From positions 1 to 46,738 of the forward strand of contig CANQJV010000014.1 of the NCBI GenBank assembly GCA_947624295.1: a DNA stretch of 46,738 bases, read 5' to 3'. The position numbers and the translations under genes are program-made. The DNA comes from an uncultured Ruminococcus sp. GTDB taxonomy: Bacteria; Bacillota; Clostridia; Oscillospirales; Ruminococcaceae. Below, piece after piece: positions 16,490 through 25,397 of the stretch. Under the pieces are notes generated by a model that worked only from the letters and a program-made list of their open reading frames with translations, was not told the origin of the DNA and made no database searches. How positions within the stretch are numbered: position 1 is the first letter of the stretch; each line of letters begins with the position of its first letter.

Positions 16490-17757
16490 TTTAATTCGCT
16501 TAACAGCTTTTGTCTGTAAAGTAATGCCGATTGTTCTTGCTTGTTGTCGCCAAATTCATAGTAAACTTTGTCTTTCAGGGCATCAGGTAAGTACTGCTGT
16601 CTTACGTAGTGATTCGGGTAATCGTGCGGATACAGGTAATGCTGCCCTCTGATTTCAGCACCGTTTCCGTCAAAATGACAGTTCTGCAAATGACGTGGAA
16701 AATCAAGCGCATCACTGCTTTTAACGTCCTCCAATGCCCGATTTATAGCACTATATGCACTGTTGGACTTCGGTGCGGTCGCAAGAAGTATTATCGCTTC
16801 AGCTATGGGTAATCTCGCTTCAGGAAGTCCTAACTGTAACGCTGTATCAACACACGCTTTTGTAACTACTATCGCCTGCGGATACGCAAGCCCCACATCT
16901 TCGCACGCTATGCACAATAATCTCCTGCAAAGTGATATTATATCACCTGCCTCAATAAGTCTTGCAGCATAATGAAGTGCAGCGTTCTCGTCTGAACCTC
17001 GTATAGATTTATGCAGTGCCGATAAAATATCATAATGCTGGTCGCCGTCACGGTCGTACCTCATATTGCTCCTCTGAACAAGCGTTTCAAGGGATTCCTG
17101 CGTTATCGTGATTCTGCCGTTCGAAATTTCACCGCACATAACACATAATTCAACTGTATTCATAGCTTTACGGACATCACCTCCGCAGCCGTATGCTATC
17201 GAACGGCATATATCGTCCGTGAATATAATTTCATTCCCCGATTCTTCGGCGAGTATCCTGAAACCACGTTTTATTGCAGGAATAAGCTGTTCTGCTGTAA
17301 CGGGTCTGAACTCAAATACCGTACATCTGCTGATAATCGCATTGTATACCGAAAAATACGGGTTTTCAGTAGTAGAGGCGATAAGCGTTATATCGCCGTT
17401 TTCTATGTATTCCAACAAACTCTGCTGTTGTTTTTTGTTGAGGTACTGTATTTCGTCAAGATAAAGAAGTATACCGTTTACAGCTCCGAATGTGCCGATT
17501 TCAGCAATTATCTCCTTTATATCAGCTACAGATGCACTTGTGCCATTCAGCTTATGCAGTGTCATATTGCAGTTTTCGGCGATGATTCTCGCAACAGTCG
17601 TCTTGCCTATACCGGACGAGCCGTAGAAAATCATATTCGGGATTGTTCCGCTTTCAATTATTTTACGCAAGGGCTTATTTTTGCCGAGTATATGCTCCTG
17701 ACCTACAACTTCATCAAGAGTTTTAGGGCGTATTCTGTCCGCTAACGGGGTTGACAT
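16486..17757 (-). CDS. rarA: Replication-associated recombination protein RarA (MgsA)
   Basis: 423 residues. An AAA+ ATPase related to clamp-loader subunits that acts at stalled forks. It has LADRIRPKTLDEVVGQEH at the start, Walker A GSSGIGKT (46-53), Walker B YLDEIQ, sensor TENPYFSV with an arginine in ISRC, and the C-terminal tetramerisation region (RGSDENAALHYAARL and GLAYPQA, both family hallmarks). A GAGGAG site overlapping the stop of the upstream gene precedes the ATG, so the two are co-transcribed. Confidence 0.95.
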   Translation of the reverse strand: MSTPLADRIRPKTLDEVVGQEHILGKNKPLRKIIESGTIPNMIFYGSSGIGKTTVARIIAENCNMTLHKLNGTSASVADIKEIIAEIGTFGAVNGILLYLDEIQYLNKKQQQSLLEYIENGDITLIASTTENPYFSVYNAIISRCTVFEFRPVTAEQLIPAIKRGFRILAEESGNEIIFTDDICRSIAYGCGGDVRKAMNTVELCVMCGEISNGRITITQESLETLVQRSNMRYDRDGDQHYDILSALHKSIRGSDENAALHYAARLIEAGDIISLCRRLLCIACEDVGLAYPQAIVVTKACVDTALQLGLPEARLPIAEAIILLATAPKSNSAYSAINRALEDVKSSDALDFPRHLQNCHFDGNGAEIRGQHYLYPHDYPNHYVRQQYLPDALKDKVYYEFGDNKQEQSALLYRQKLLSELK

Positions 17758-17769
17758 TCAGTTCACTCC

Positions 17770-18219
17770 TCAATATTCGCATTTTTTCGGCAAACGGCTT
17801 TTCAGTAAAAATTGCAGTTCTCTTGTCCCAGTGCATGAACGCATATTTATTCCTAATTTATGTCCTTTTGCCTTTATAATAAGAAAAACTGTTTTTGTAT
17901 CTGATTTTTTGTAAATTCTTTCAATATCATCAAAATCAACTGTTCTGAATTTGAAAAAACGTCTGTACTCAATCTTACGCTCTTTTGCATCATATTTCAC
18001 GCAAAATCTGAAAAAGAAAAGTGTGAATATTGACATAGGTAAGATACAGATACAGGTAAAAAATATAAATCCTGTATATTCACCTTGAAAAAGTAACATA
18101 ATTGACGGAATTGTTACAAATATAAGTGCTGCAATAATAACAAATTTATCACTGCCATACCTGATAACTCCTCTTAAACAAGGTGTGTAGTTGTGTTTTC
18201 TATGCTTATGTTTACCCAT
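17770..18219 (-). CDS. Two-helix membrane protein with PH-like cytoplasmic domain
   Basis: 149 residues. The ATG at 18219 (MGKHKHRKH) follows ATAGGAGA. The longer frame to 18300 runs into MITE copy B and is not credible. After a basic N-terminus there are two adjacent membrane helices (about 27-45 and 50-70). A C-terminal beta-rich domain (about 75-140; KYDAKERKIEYRRFF, VDFDDIERI) resembles bacterial PH/YdbS-type domains. Function unknown. Upstream partner of rarA, with 12 bases between them. Confidence 0.75.
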   Translation of the reverse strand: MGKHKHRKHNYTPCLRGVIRYGSDKFVIIAALIFVTIPSIMLLFQGEYTGFIFFTCICILPMSIFTLFFFRFCVKYDAKERKIEYRRFFKFRTVDFDDIERIYKKSDTKTVFLIIKAKGHKLGINMRSCTGTRELQFLLKSRLPKKCEY

Positions 18220-18287
18220 AAAATCTCCTATTCTGTTTTCATCATTTTCAGGAAGTAAAATGCAAGGCTGAGAGTTTGTATTTTTAA

Positions 18288-18449
18288 GGCAACACCTCAC
18301 AAAGCCAATCTTATGATAATTTTGCTTGCACTTTTCGTTATTTTATACAAAAATTCTTTGTTGAATGTCAGTTAAGATGTACTGTTTTTATACAATTCTA
18401 CGAAAAATCTGATTATGCATCTGTATTGCAAGTTTTGTGCGGTATCGCC
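18288..18449. mobile_element. MITE-like element, copy B
   Basis: 162 bases in the same orientation as copy A. Its ends are GGCAACACCTCACA and TGTGCGGTATCGCC, flanked by TTAA and TAAA (three of four match). The internal part GAATGTCAGTTAAGATGTAC is shared exactly with copy A. It lies between glyA and the PH-like membrane protein gene. Confidence 0.85.
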
Positions 18450-18454
18450 TAAAA

Positions 18455-18480
18455 TACAGGGACGGACATAATCCGTCCCA
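18455..18480 (-). terminator. Terminator-like hairpin after glyA
   Basis: Perfect 8-base GC-rich stem (GGGACGGA with TCCGTCCC) and a 5-base loop, ten bases after the glyA stop. The following T-run is interrupted (TGTATTTT). Confidence 0.65.
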
Positions 18481-18488
18481 TAAATATT

Positions 18489-19745
18489 TTACTTGTAAAG
18501 TGGGAATTTCTCACAAATCGCATTTACTCCTGCACGGATTTCGTCAGCTTTGTTTTCAAAGTCCGTAGCACAAAGATAAATGTATTCAGCAATTTTCTCC
18601 ATTTCCTCAACGCCTAAACCTCTTGTTGTGACAGCAGGCGTGCCGATTCTGATACCGCTTGTTACAAACGGCTTTTCAGGGTCATTGTGGATAGCGTTCT
18701 TATTTACCGTGATGTAAACTTCATCAAGACGGTGTTCGAGTTCCTTGCCGGTGATGTTGAACGGGCGCAGGTCAACAAGCATAAGGTGGTTATCAGTACC
18801 GCCTGAAACAAGATTGAATCCACGCTTGAGAAGTCCGTCCGCAAGTGCCTTTGCATTTTCAACAATACGTTTCTGGTAATTCTTAAATTCAGGCTTGAGT
18901 GCCTCCCCAAAACATACAGCTTTTGCAGCAATTGTGTGCATAAGCGGTCCGCCCTGAGTTCCCGGGAAAATTGCGGAGTTGATTTTCTTTGCAAGTGCCT
19001 CGTCATTTGTGAGAATAAGTCCGCCTCTCGGTCCTCTGAGTGTCTTATGAGTTGTTGTTGTCGTAATATCGGCATAAGGTACAGGGGATTCGTGTACGCC
19101 TGCGGCAACAAGTCCTGCTATATGCGCCATATCAACCATAAGCAATGCACCGACAGATTTAGCGATTTCAGAAAGTTTCTTGAAATCAATTGCACGGGGA
19201 TATGCGCTTGCACCTGCAACGATAAGTTTAGGCTTGTGTTCCTCAGCAAGTTTCTGCACTGTATCGTAATTTATAGCTTCAGTTGTGTCATCAAGACCGT
19301 ATGAAACAAAGTTAAAATATTTGCCTGAAAGATTTACAGGTGAACCGTGTGTGAGATGACCGCCGTCCGCAAGGCTCATTCCGAGAACAGTATCACCCGG
19401 CTGAAGTACAGCAAAATAAACTGCTGTATTAGCCTGCGCTCCTGAATGAGGCTGTACGTTTGCGAATTTAGCACCAAAGAGCTTTTTTGCACGTTCTATT
19501 GCAATTGTTTCAACTTCGTCTACGTACTGGCAACCGCCGTAATATCTTTTTCCGGGGTAGCCTTCAGCGTATTTGTTAGTGAGAACACTTCCCATAGCTG
19601 CCATTACAGCAGGTGAAACAATGTTTTCGCTTGCGATAAGTTCAAGATTACGCTGTTGTCTTGCAAGTTCTTTTCCCATAGCAGTGCCGACTTCCTCATC
19701 GTAAGACGTTACAAAGCCGATTGAATCCATTAAATCATTGTACAT
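18489..19745 (-). CDS. glyA: Serine hydroxymethyltransferase
   Basis: 418 residues, normal length. A PLP enzyme converting serine and tetrahydrofolate to glycine and methylene-tetrahydrofolate in the cytoplasm. Conserved segments include [47 protein letters not shown] and the PLP-lysine motif [14 protein letters not shown]. Monocistronic by appearance: its own promoter upstream and a hairpin downstream. The start at 19745 has AAGGAG about 10 bases before it. Confidence 0.98.
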   Translation of the reverse strand: MYNDLMDSIGFVTSYDEEVGTAMGKELARQQRNLELIASENIVSPAVMAAMGSVLTNKYAEGYPGKRYYGGCQYVDEVETIAIERAKKLFGAKFANVQPHSGAQANTAVYFAVLQPGDTVLGMSLADGGHLTHGSPVNLSGKYFNFVSYGLDDTTEAINYDTVQKLAEEHKPKLIVAGASAYPRAIDFKKLSEIAKSVGALLMVDMAHIAGLVAAGVHESPVPYADITTTTTHKTLRGPRGGLILTNDEALAKKINSAIFPGTQGGPLMHTIAAKAVCFGEALKPEFKNYQKRIVENAKALADGLLKRGFNLVSGGTDNHLMLVDLRPFNITGKELEHRLDEVYITVNKNAIHNDPEKPFVTSGIRIGTPAVTTRGLGVEEMEKIAEYIYLCATDFENKADEIRAGVNAICEKFPLYK

Positions 19746-19769
19746 TTCAAATCTACTCCTTAAAATTAA

Positions 19770-19798
19770 ATTATATACTAAATTGCAGTTGAATGCAA
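19770..19798 (-). promoter_or_regulatory. Promoter of glyA
   Basis: On the minus strand, TTGCAT (19798-19793), a 17-base spacer and TATAAT (19775-19770). The upstream edge reads ACTATTGCA, also found at the -35 boxes of aroB and the dCMP deaminase gene. Confidence 0.7.
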
Positions 19799-19806
19799 TA
19801 GTAAAC

Positions 19807-20640
19807 TTATTTACTTAGAAAGTCATCCCATGTGATTTTATCAGGTGACGTTGAAAGTTCGGAATAATATGCTAAAATAAGCGATGCATCAGCAGAATCA
19901 ATGATATTATTCCTGTCAATATCAGCACGTGTTTTCTGCTTGTCAGTGAAATTACCGTCTTGTCCCGTTGAAATTTCAGAGTAATACGCTAAAATAAGTG
20001 ACGCATCTGATGAATCGGATATTTTGTCATCGTTCACATCACCGAAATTTTCAAGATAAGTTATATCATATGATATAATCGGTTTATCGCTGTTTATAGG
20101 GTAAACGTCAACAGAAGCGGAGGTTTTCCCGTCTGCAAAAGCCTCATCAAGATTTGCGGGAATAGTCGTGCATTTTGATTCGATATTTGTGACTTCCTCC
20201 TTGACTATAAAAGCTCCGTGAGCATCTTTTTCGGGAGTTTGTATGTAATCCGTTATTGTTACTGATAATCCGTCAAGATTTATATTGCCTGTATTATGGA
20301 AATATTCATTTTTAGACGGATAAGATTCGCAGGCAATAACCATTTTCCTGAAAAGTGCGTACACAACAATATCTTCGTTGACTATACCCGATTCAGGCAG
20401 ATTCCCCCACGAATTAAACGCAATTTGTGTGTATATATCGGGGTGCTGGTCAAGTGAAGATGTATCAATACCGCTTAAATCAAGTACAGAACCGTGCGGA
20501 ACAGTGATAGTCTGCATAACTGAACCGTTGAAATCCATTATCACAACATTATGCGTTTCTTCAGCGGAATATGAACTGAACGGGATAATTGAAGCAGTGG
20601 TGAGTACTGCAATTATGCAGGCGGATATTTTCTTATTCAT
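19807..20640 (-). CDS. Secreted protein with C-terminal dockerin
   Basis: 277 residues from the second of two adjacent ATGs (20640), which has the better 7-base spacing from AGGAG. A signal peptide (about 1-26) precedes a beta-rich N-terminal region with no recognised catalytic domain. The C-terminal type I dockerin (about 205-270) has two near-identical halves, [20 protein letters not shown] and [19 protein letters not shown]. The product should attach to a cohesin-bearing scaffold. Its start overlaps the preceding ORF, so it appears to be the tail of the aro gene cluster, an odd neighbour for shikimate enzymes. Confidence 0.85.
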   Translation of the reverse strand: MNKKISACIIAVLTTASIIPFSSYSAEETHNVVIMDFNGSVMQTITVPHGSVLDLSGIDTSSLDQHPDIYTQIAFNSWGNLPESGIVNEDIVVYALFRKMVIACESYPSKNEYFHNTGNINLDGLSVTITDYIQTPEKDAHGAFIVKEEVTNIESKCTTIPANLDEAFADGKTSASVDVYPINSDKPIISYDITYLENFGDVNDDKISDSSDASLILAYYSEISTGQDGNFTDKQKTRADIDRNNIIDSADASLILAYYSELSTSPDKITWDDFLSK

Positions 20641-20977
20641 CATAATACTCCTTTCTTCCTCTGATAAAGAAAAAACGGCAATTTTCCCATAATTTCCTTA
20701 TAGTTTTCATATACAGTCCATATGGGATTTCAAGCGTCATGAAGTTTGCGGAAATAATTTTCTGACTGTCCTGCTGATACTCGATAATGGCGTATAATAC
20801 GACATAATCCCACGAAACATATCTTGCTGATTCTTTTGCTGATTTGCGGTATTTGCTGAAAAACTCCAGAAAAGCGTCAGCTTTGAAAAAGCCTGTAAAA
20901 GCGGAGTTCTCGAAAATATCAATATCAGCTGATTTTTCAGTAATTCTGCTGAATATATGGCTGTAATCGTAATACAT
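20633..20977 (-). CDS. Hypothetical protein
   Basis: 114 residues, not recognised. No signal peptide or long hydrophobic segment; rich in Phe, Tyr and Lys (MYYDYSHIF, FFSKYRKSAKESARY). Packed between a 52-residue membrane protein and the dockerin gene, overlapping the latter by 8 bases. The nearest AGGAG is about 13 bases from the ATG, a weak start. Codon use matches its neighbours and the overlaps favour a real gene. Confidence 0.55.
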   Translation of the reverse strand: MYYDYSHIFSRITEKSADIDIFENSAFTGFFKADAFLEFFSKYRKSAKESARYVSWDYVVLYAIIEYQQDSQKIISANFMTLEIPYGLYMKTIRKLWENCRFFFIRGRKEYYDE

Positions 20978-20988
20978 ATTCTACTATT

Positions 20989-21147
20989 CTACTCCTGTAT
21001 ATTTTCATCATTTTTATCCTTATTACGCCGAATTTTCCTGATTTTCAGCTTATACGCTATTATACCGCTGATTACGGAAACGGCAATAAAAATAAGAATA
21101 CATATAATAATAACTGTTATCGGCGAATCAGTTGTCGGAAAGGTCAT
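20989..21147 (-). CDS. Small single-pass membrane protein
   Basis: 52 residues from the ATG at 21147, which follows GAGGAGG at ideal spacing; the longer frame lacks a site. One membrane helix (about 8-31, PITVIIICILIFIAVSVIS) is followed by a strongly basic tail (KLKIRKIRRNK) and an acidic end, suggesting the N-terminus faces outside. Family not recognised. It overlaps the end of the DUF4364 gene by 20 bases. Confidence 0.6.
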   Translation of the reverse strand: MTFPTTDSPITVIIICILIFIAVSVISGIIAYKLKIRKIRRNKDKNDENIQE

Positions 21148-21721
21148 ATTTAACCTCCTCATTTGACAGGGCAAGTGAAATTATTTTACCATAAAATCCG
21201 GCAGGATTATCCATAATTTTTTCGCCTATAATCTGCGCCTGCCTTAAATCGGGCGCAAACAGTTTCAAGTCCATAAGGTCACACATATTATCAGGACAGC
21301 GTATGTGAATATAACAGCCTCTTTCGAGTTCAATATACCTGATGATAACTTCTTTTTCGGACTTTATTCTTGCAAAGTATTTCAGGGCAATCAGCACGAG
21401 TTTATCACGGTACGCTTTCGGAGCATAATTCTTGAGTTCTTTGGCACAAGCAAGCCCTTTAGGCAACAGTATATAGTATGTTTTCCCGTCTTTATCAGTA
21501 TCAGTTTTAATCAGCTTATTTGTAATAAGGTAATTTATTGAATCCTGATAGTAAAAATAATTAGCAAGCCCTGTTGCAACAGTAATGTCATACATATCTT
21601 CTACTTCAACAGGTATGTTGATTTTATAAAGAAGATAGCATATAAGTATATTCAGTGTGGGAATATCTTTTATTTGTGTATCCGCCATTTCGGACATCTT
21701 GAAAATATTTTCGTCCTGCAT
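21128..21721 (-). CDS. DUF4364 family protein
   Basis: 197 residues. The N-terminal winged-helix-like part (about 20-90; LNILICYLLYKINIPVEVEDM, NYFYYQDSINYLITNKLI, quoted by cores ILICYLLYKI and YFYYQDSINYL) matches the pattern of DUF4364, a Firmicutes family thought to be DNA-binding-like. Function unknown. It begins 6 bases after the aroC-like stop and overlaps the next small gene, so it belongs to the aro transcript. Confidence 0.7.
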   Translation of the reverse strand: MQDENIFKMSEMADTQIKDIPTLNILICYLLYKINIPVEVEDMYDITVATGLANYFYYQDSINYLITNKLIKTDTDKDGKTYYILLPKGLACAKELKNYAPKAYRDKLVLIALKYFARIKSEKEVIIRYIELERGCYIHIRCPDNMCDLMDLKLFAPDLRQAQIIGEKIMDNPAGFYGKIISLALSNEEVKYDLSDN

Positions 21722-21727
21722 AATCTT

Positions 21728-22765
21728 TCACCTTAAACAAAAATTGGGATAGTCAATCATATTTGACAAAATTGCAATATTTACAGCAGATTCAACGCAC
21801 GGAACAGCTGAGGGAACAAAACAGGTTCTGAAAAATCTGCTGTTTTCTTTGGATACGGGATTGAACGCTGTATTCAGTGTAACAGGCATACCTGACGATA
21901 CTCCGCCGATAATACCGCCGTGATTGTTTGTTTTCGTGAGAGTATAGCCTTGTTCGTTCATATAGAATTTGTCACAATTACGGCTTCCTACCATTTTAGA
22001 GGCGGAAAAACCTGAGCCGAATTCAAGCCCGCTTATTTCGGGAATACAGAACATAAGCTGAGCTATATTGTTCCGTAAACCGTCGAATACAGGCGAACCT
22101 ACTCCCGACGGCAGATTTACGACAGCACATTCTATGATACCGCCTAACGATTCCCCTGCATCGTGTGCTTTTGCAATATCCTCCAGCATAAGCCAGCCTT
22201 TACGGTCGTTTATAACGGGGAAATCCTTGAATCTTATGCTTAAAACAGCATCTCTTGTTATATTTACAGGGTCATAGGGATTATCTTTTATATTGTGTAT
22301 TGAGGCAATATGTGCGCCTGTATATATTCCCCGTCTTTCGAGGATTTGCGCTGATACTGCGCCTGCAAAGCATAACGGTATAAGGAAATGTTCAGAGTAA
22401 GCCGTATATTTGCGGACATCTTCAATTCCCTTGTAACGCATAGTCCCCGTGTAGTCAGCGTGACCGTAGCGAATTTGCGGAGAAATACTGTTTTTATCTT
22501 CCTGAATTATATTTTCATTCTGGATAATTGCACATAACGGTGAACCGTTAGTATATTCATTTTCTATTCCGGATATAATCCGTGGTGAAGGTATACGCTT
22601 ACCAATACCGAGCGATTTCGGGAAAAGCCTTGAAATAAAACGTTTTACTGCTTCTGCATCAATATATTCTCCTTTCGGGAGATTGTCAATATTGACACCG
22701 ATAACAGAATCCTGCGGTTCTCCGAAATACGAAACGGAAATCCGATTATTCCATATCAATGACAT
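21728..22765 (-). CDS. Chorismate synthase homologue lacking catalytic motifs
   Basis: 345 residues from the ATG at 22765 (GGAGGT upstream). Overall it is clearly AroC-like: GVNIDNLPKGEYID, RYGHADYTGTMRY, GIYTGAHIASI, KTNNHGGIIGG and AVPCVESA are all family segments. But FGESHG reads FGEPQD (14-19), so the first catalytic His is Gln. The GGGxxSGR/GRSSARET region reads KYTAYSEHFLIPL (119-131). The C-terminal GRHDPC motif with its Asp is replaced by FFRTC after a ~14-residue deletion (about 309-314). The second His (GHADYT, 102) remains. It is in one open frame, so not a simple frameshift. It may be inactive, repurposed or a partner protein. Overlaps aroA by 20 bases. Confidence 0.85.
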   Translation of the reverse strand: MSLIWNNRISVSYFGEPQDSVIGVNIDNLPKGEYIDAEAVKRFISRLFPKSLGIGKRIPSPRIISGIENEYTNGSPLCAIIQNENIIQEDKNSISPQIRYGHADYTGTMRYKGIEDVRKYTAYSEHFLIPLCFAGAVSAQILERRGIYTGAHIASIHNIKDNPYDPVNITRDAVLSIRFKDFPVINDRKGWLMLEDIAKAHDAGESLGGIIECAVVNLPSGVGSPVFDGLRNNIAQLMFCIPEISGLEFGSGFSASKMVGSRNCDKFYMNEQGYTLTKTNNHGGIIGGVSSGMPVTLNTAFNPVSKENSRFFRTCFVPSAVPCVESAVNIAILSNMIDYPNFCLR

Positions 22766-23972
22766 TTGCCTTACCTCCGAGATTTTTATAATCATCAAAG
22801 AAATGGGGGTATGATTTTTCAACTGCTTCCGCACCTTTTATAATAACATCGCCGTCACTGCAAAGACCTGCAATTGCCGCCGACATAACAATTCTATGGT
22901 CGCCGTAACTGTCAACAGTACCGCCGTGAAGCCCTCCTGTAGGAGTTATTTCAAGACCGTCAGGAGTTACGGTTACATTACCGCCGAGATTGTTCAGCAT
23001 ATCCGCACAAGCCTGAAGTCTGTCGCTTTCCTTGATTCTGAGCCTTTCAGCGTTGTAAATTACAGACTTTTCGGAACCGTATGCGCCAAGTACGGAGAGA
23101 ATCGGCACAAGGTCGGGAATATCGGAGCAATCCGCCTTGAATCCCGTAATTTTCCCGTCTGATACGGCTGATTTTATAATTTCGGTTATTTTTTTGTCAC
23201 CCTGTACGCTGTCGGGATTAAGGTTATTTATTTTAACAGATGAACCAAGAGCATTTGCTGTAAAGAAAAACGCTGACTGCGAATAATCTCCCTCAACGCT
23301 TTCGTCATGCGGTTTGTAATTCTGCCCGCCTTTTACAGCAAATCCGTTTGCAGTTTCAGTGATTTCCACGCCGTAACGCCTAAGAACGTCAATTGTTATA
23401 TCAACATACGGGCGTGATTCAAGGTGAGAAGTCAGTATTATTTCGGAATCGCCCTCAACAAGCGGAAGTGCAAAAAGAAGTCCTGTAATGAATTGAGAGG
23501 ACACGTTACCCTCAATTTCGTATGTACCGCTTGTGAGTTTCCCCGAAACTGTAAAAGGCATAGTGTTGTTGTAGTTAAAAGTTATACCGTGTTTTGTTAA
23601 TTCTCTTATATAAATATCAATAGGTCTTTGCGGAAGTCTGCCTTTACCGTGAAATTCAGTTTCCACGCCTAAAGCGCAGGCTATGGGTATTATGAATCTG
23701 AGTGTAGAACCGCTTTCATTGCAGTCGATAACGGCTTTTTCAGGCGGATTTATTGAATCGGGAATGTCGGCACTGTTTTCATTTGTGTAAATTACAGAGC
23801 CGAGTGAACTCATTGCCTGAATAGTAGCTTCAATATCTTTTGAGAAATTTATATTGTTTACTTCGGAATTTCCCGCAAGAGATGCACAAATCAGCAGTCT
23901 ATGTGCTACACTTTTAGAGGCAGGTATATCGATTTTCCCTCGTAATACAGAGGGTTTAATTAAAATATTCAT
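22746..23972 (-). CDS. aroA: 3-phosphoshikimate 1-carboxyvinyltransferase (EPSP synthase)
   Basis: 408 residues. Transfers enolpyruvyl from PEP to shikimate 3-phosphate. Substrate-binding residues look intact: PASKSVAHR (Lys, Ser, Arg), GRLPQRP, DYSQSAFFF with its Asp, LRIKESDR, YGDHRIVMS and the late Lys in KSYPHFF. The ATG follows GGAGGG overlapping the aroB stop. The contrast with the degenerate aroC-like gene that follows is notable, because both would be expected to serve the same pathway. Confidence 0.96.
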   Translation of the reverse strand: MNILIKPSVLRGKIDIPASKSVAHRLLICASLAGNSEVNNINFSKDIEATIQAMSSLGSVIYTNENSADIPDSINPPEKAVIDCNESGSTLRFIIPIACALGVETEFHGKGRLPQRPIDIYIRELTKHGITFNYNNTMPFTVSGKLTSGTYEIEGNVSSQFITGLLFALPLVEGDSEIILTSHLESRPYVDITIDVLRRYGVEITETANGFAVKGGQNYKPHDESVEGDYSQSAFFFTANALGSSVKINNLNPDSVQGDKKITEIIKSAVSDGKITGFKADCSDIPDLVPILSVLGAYGSEKSVIYNAERLRIKESDRLQACADMLNNLGGNVTVTPDGLEITPTGGLHGGTVDSYGDHRIVMSAAIAGLCSDGDVIIKGAEAVEKSYPHFFDDYKNLGGKANVIDME

Positions 23973-23974
23973 TT

Positions 23975-25018
23975 TTATCCCTCCATGAGTTTTTCAAATT
24001 CAGCAACAGTCACTTTTTTTATTTCAGCCACACCGATTTTATTGCACACAATGTAGCTTATACTGTCGGAATCGCATTTCTTATCAGTTGAGCAGTACGG
24101 GAGAAGTTCGGAAACAGGTGCATTTGTTGATGTGGGAAGTTTATATGATTCAACGCATTTTTTCAGGCGTTCAGTGATTTCGGGACTGCATAGGAGTTCA
24201 GTAATCATGCACATTCCGACGGCGACACCCATTCCGTGCGTATAATCGGTGTAATTGTGCCAGCCTTCTATAGCGTGACCCAAAGTATGCCCGAAATTAA
24301 GAATCATACGTTCGCCTTTGTCAAATTCGTCATTTTCAACAACATTTCTTTTTATGTCAATGCAAGTGTATACAATATCGTCCATAACGTCATCAATATT
24401 TGATATATCGTGATTTTCAAGTATATTAAACAAATTTTCGTCACGAATCATACCATATTTTATGACTTCCGCCATACCACAGGACAATTCACTTTGCGGA
24501 AGTGTGCGGAGAGTATCGCTGTCACATATCACAAGAGCAGGCTGTTTGAAAGCTCCGACAAGATTTTTACCGCCTGCTATATCAATCGCCGTTTTACCGC
24601 CGACTGAGGAATCAACTTGTGCGAGGAGCGTTGTGGGAATCTGTACAAATTCAATGCCACGCAGGAATGATGCTGCTGCAAAGCCTGTAATATCGCCGAC
24701 TACACCTCCACCAAGTGCTATAATAAAATCACTTCTTGTAATTCTTTTTTGACATAGGAAGTCATATATTTCACCGAGAACTGTTAAATTTTTTGACTGT
24801 TCGCCATGCGGGAATACAAATACAGATGAAGTGATATTGTTTTTTTCGAGCGACTGCACAAGAGTATCTGCATACAGTGCGCCTACAGTATCATCAGTTA
24901 TAATGACGGTTTTATGGGATTTGATGACTTGCGATATAAGTTCACCGCTTTTCGAAAGCGAACCTCTTTCAATAATTACATTATACGGACGGCTTGTCCT
25001 TACATTGATAGTTTTCAT
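23975..25018 (-). CDS. aroB: 3-dehydroquinate synthase
   Basis: 347 residues from the ATG at 25018 (GGCGGAG upstream). Converts DAHP to dehydroquinate with NAD and a divalent metal. Seen: NAD-binding GGGVVGDITGFAAA, QIPTTLLAQVDSSVGGK, AEVIKYGMI (metal Glu) and NFGHTLGHAIEG (metal His pair). The first gene of the aroB-aroA-aroC-like run, with its own promoter. Confidence 0.97.
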   Translation of the reverse strand: MKTINVRTSRPYNVIIERGSLSKSGELISQVIKSHKTVIITDDTVGALYADTLVQSLEKNNITSSVFVFPHGEQSKNLTVLGEIYDFLCQKRITRSDFIIALGGGVVGDITGFAAASFLRGIEFVQIPTTLLAQVDSSVGGKTAIDIAGGKNLVGAFKQPALVICDSDTLRTLPQSELSCGMAEVIKYGMIRDENLFNILENHDISNIDDVMDDIVYTCIDIKRNVVENDEFDKGERMILNFGHTLGHAIEGWHNYTDYTHGMGVAVGMCMITELLCSPEITERLKKCVESYKLPTSTNAPVSELLPYCSTDKKCDSDSISYIVCNKIGVAEIKKVTVAEFEKLMEG

Positions 25019-25051
25019 AATTAACTCCGCCTTTTCAATCATATATATTTA

Positions 25052-25080
25052 ATTATATCATAAATTTATTTGTATTGCAA
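25052..25080 (-). promoter_or_regulatory. Promoter of the aro gene cluster
   Basis: On the minus strand, TTGCAA (25080-25075), 17-base spacer, TATAAT (25057-25052). The -35 region reads AAACTATTGCAATA, identical over 14 bases to that of the dCMP deaminase gene. Confidence 0.75.
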
Positions 25081-25089
25081 TAGTTTTGG

Positions 25090-25251
25090 TAAAATTTTCA
25101 CGGAAATCAATTTTGCTGATAAAATTATTTAACTAATATAATTTTGTATAGTTTATGTCAGAATCAGAATCATTTTCAGGTGATTTTGAATAAAATTACT
25201 CGTCATAATGCTGAAAAATTTTTTGAAAATTGATTTCCGTGTAAAAATTTT
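25090..25251. repeat. ~160-bp inverted-repeat element
   Basis: The ends carry inverted repeats of about 24 bases: TTTTCACGGAAATCAATTTT at about 25094-25113 and AAAATTGATTTCCGTG at about 25227-25242, with the pairing continuing into AAAATTTT on both sides. The centre is AT-rich with no reading frame. The size is like that of the MITE family but the sequence is unrelated. No second copy was noticed. It fills most of the 25019-25397 gap between divergent genes. Confidence 0.65.
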
Positions 25252-25326
25252 AATTATAAATGCAGGCTGAAAATTGCAGTTATTTGTCGGAATTGTGAAA
25301 GAATAAAAAATTTTTTCAAATTCCTA

Positions 25327-25355
25327 TGGACAAATTCGAAAAAATGATGTATAAT
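25327..25355 (+). promoter_or_regulatory. Promoter of the PrsA-like lipoprotein gene
   Basis: TGGACA (25327-25332), 17-base spacer, TATAAT (25350-25355), about 43 bases before the ATG, with GGAGG in the leader. Confidence 0.75.
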
Positions 25356-25397
25356 ATAAAAGTATCTGATAGATTCTAATATGGAGGTTATCTGAAA

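Noticed and set aside
18220..18300. 27-residue N-terminal extension of the PH-like membrane protein
   Set aside because: The extension begins inside MITE copy B; GGAG precedes the internal ATG at 18219.
21728..22765. Sequencing frameshift as the reason for the missing AroC motifs
   Set aside because: The affected segments are spread over the gene and all lie in one continuous frame with conserved segments between them.
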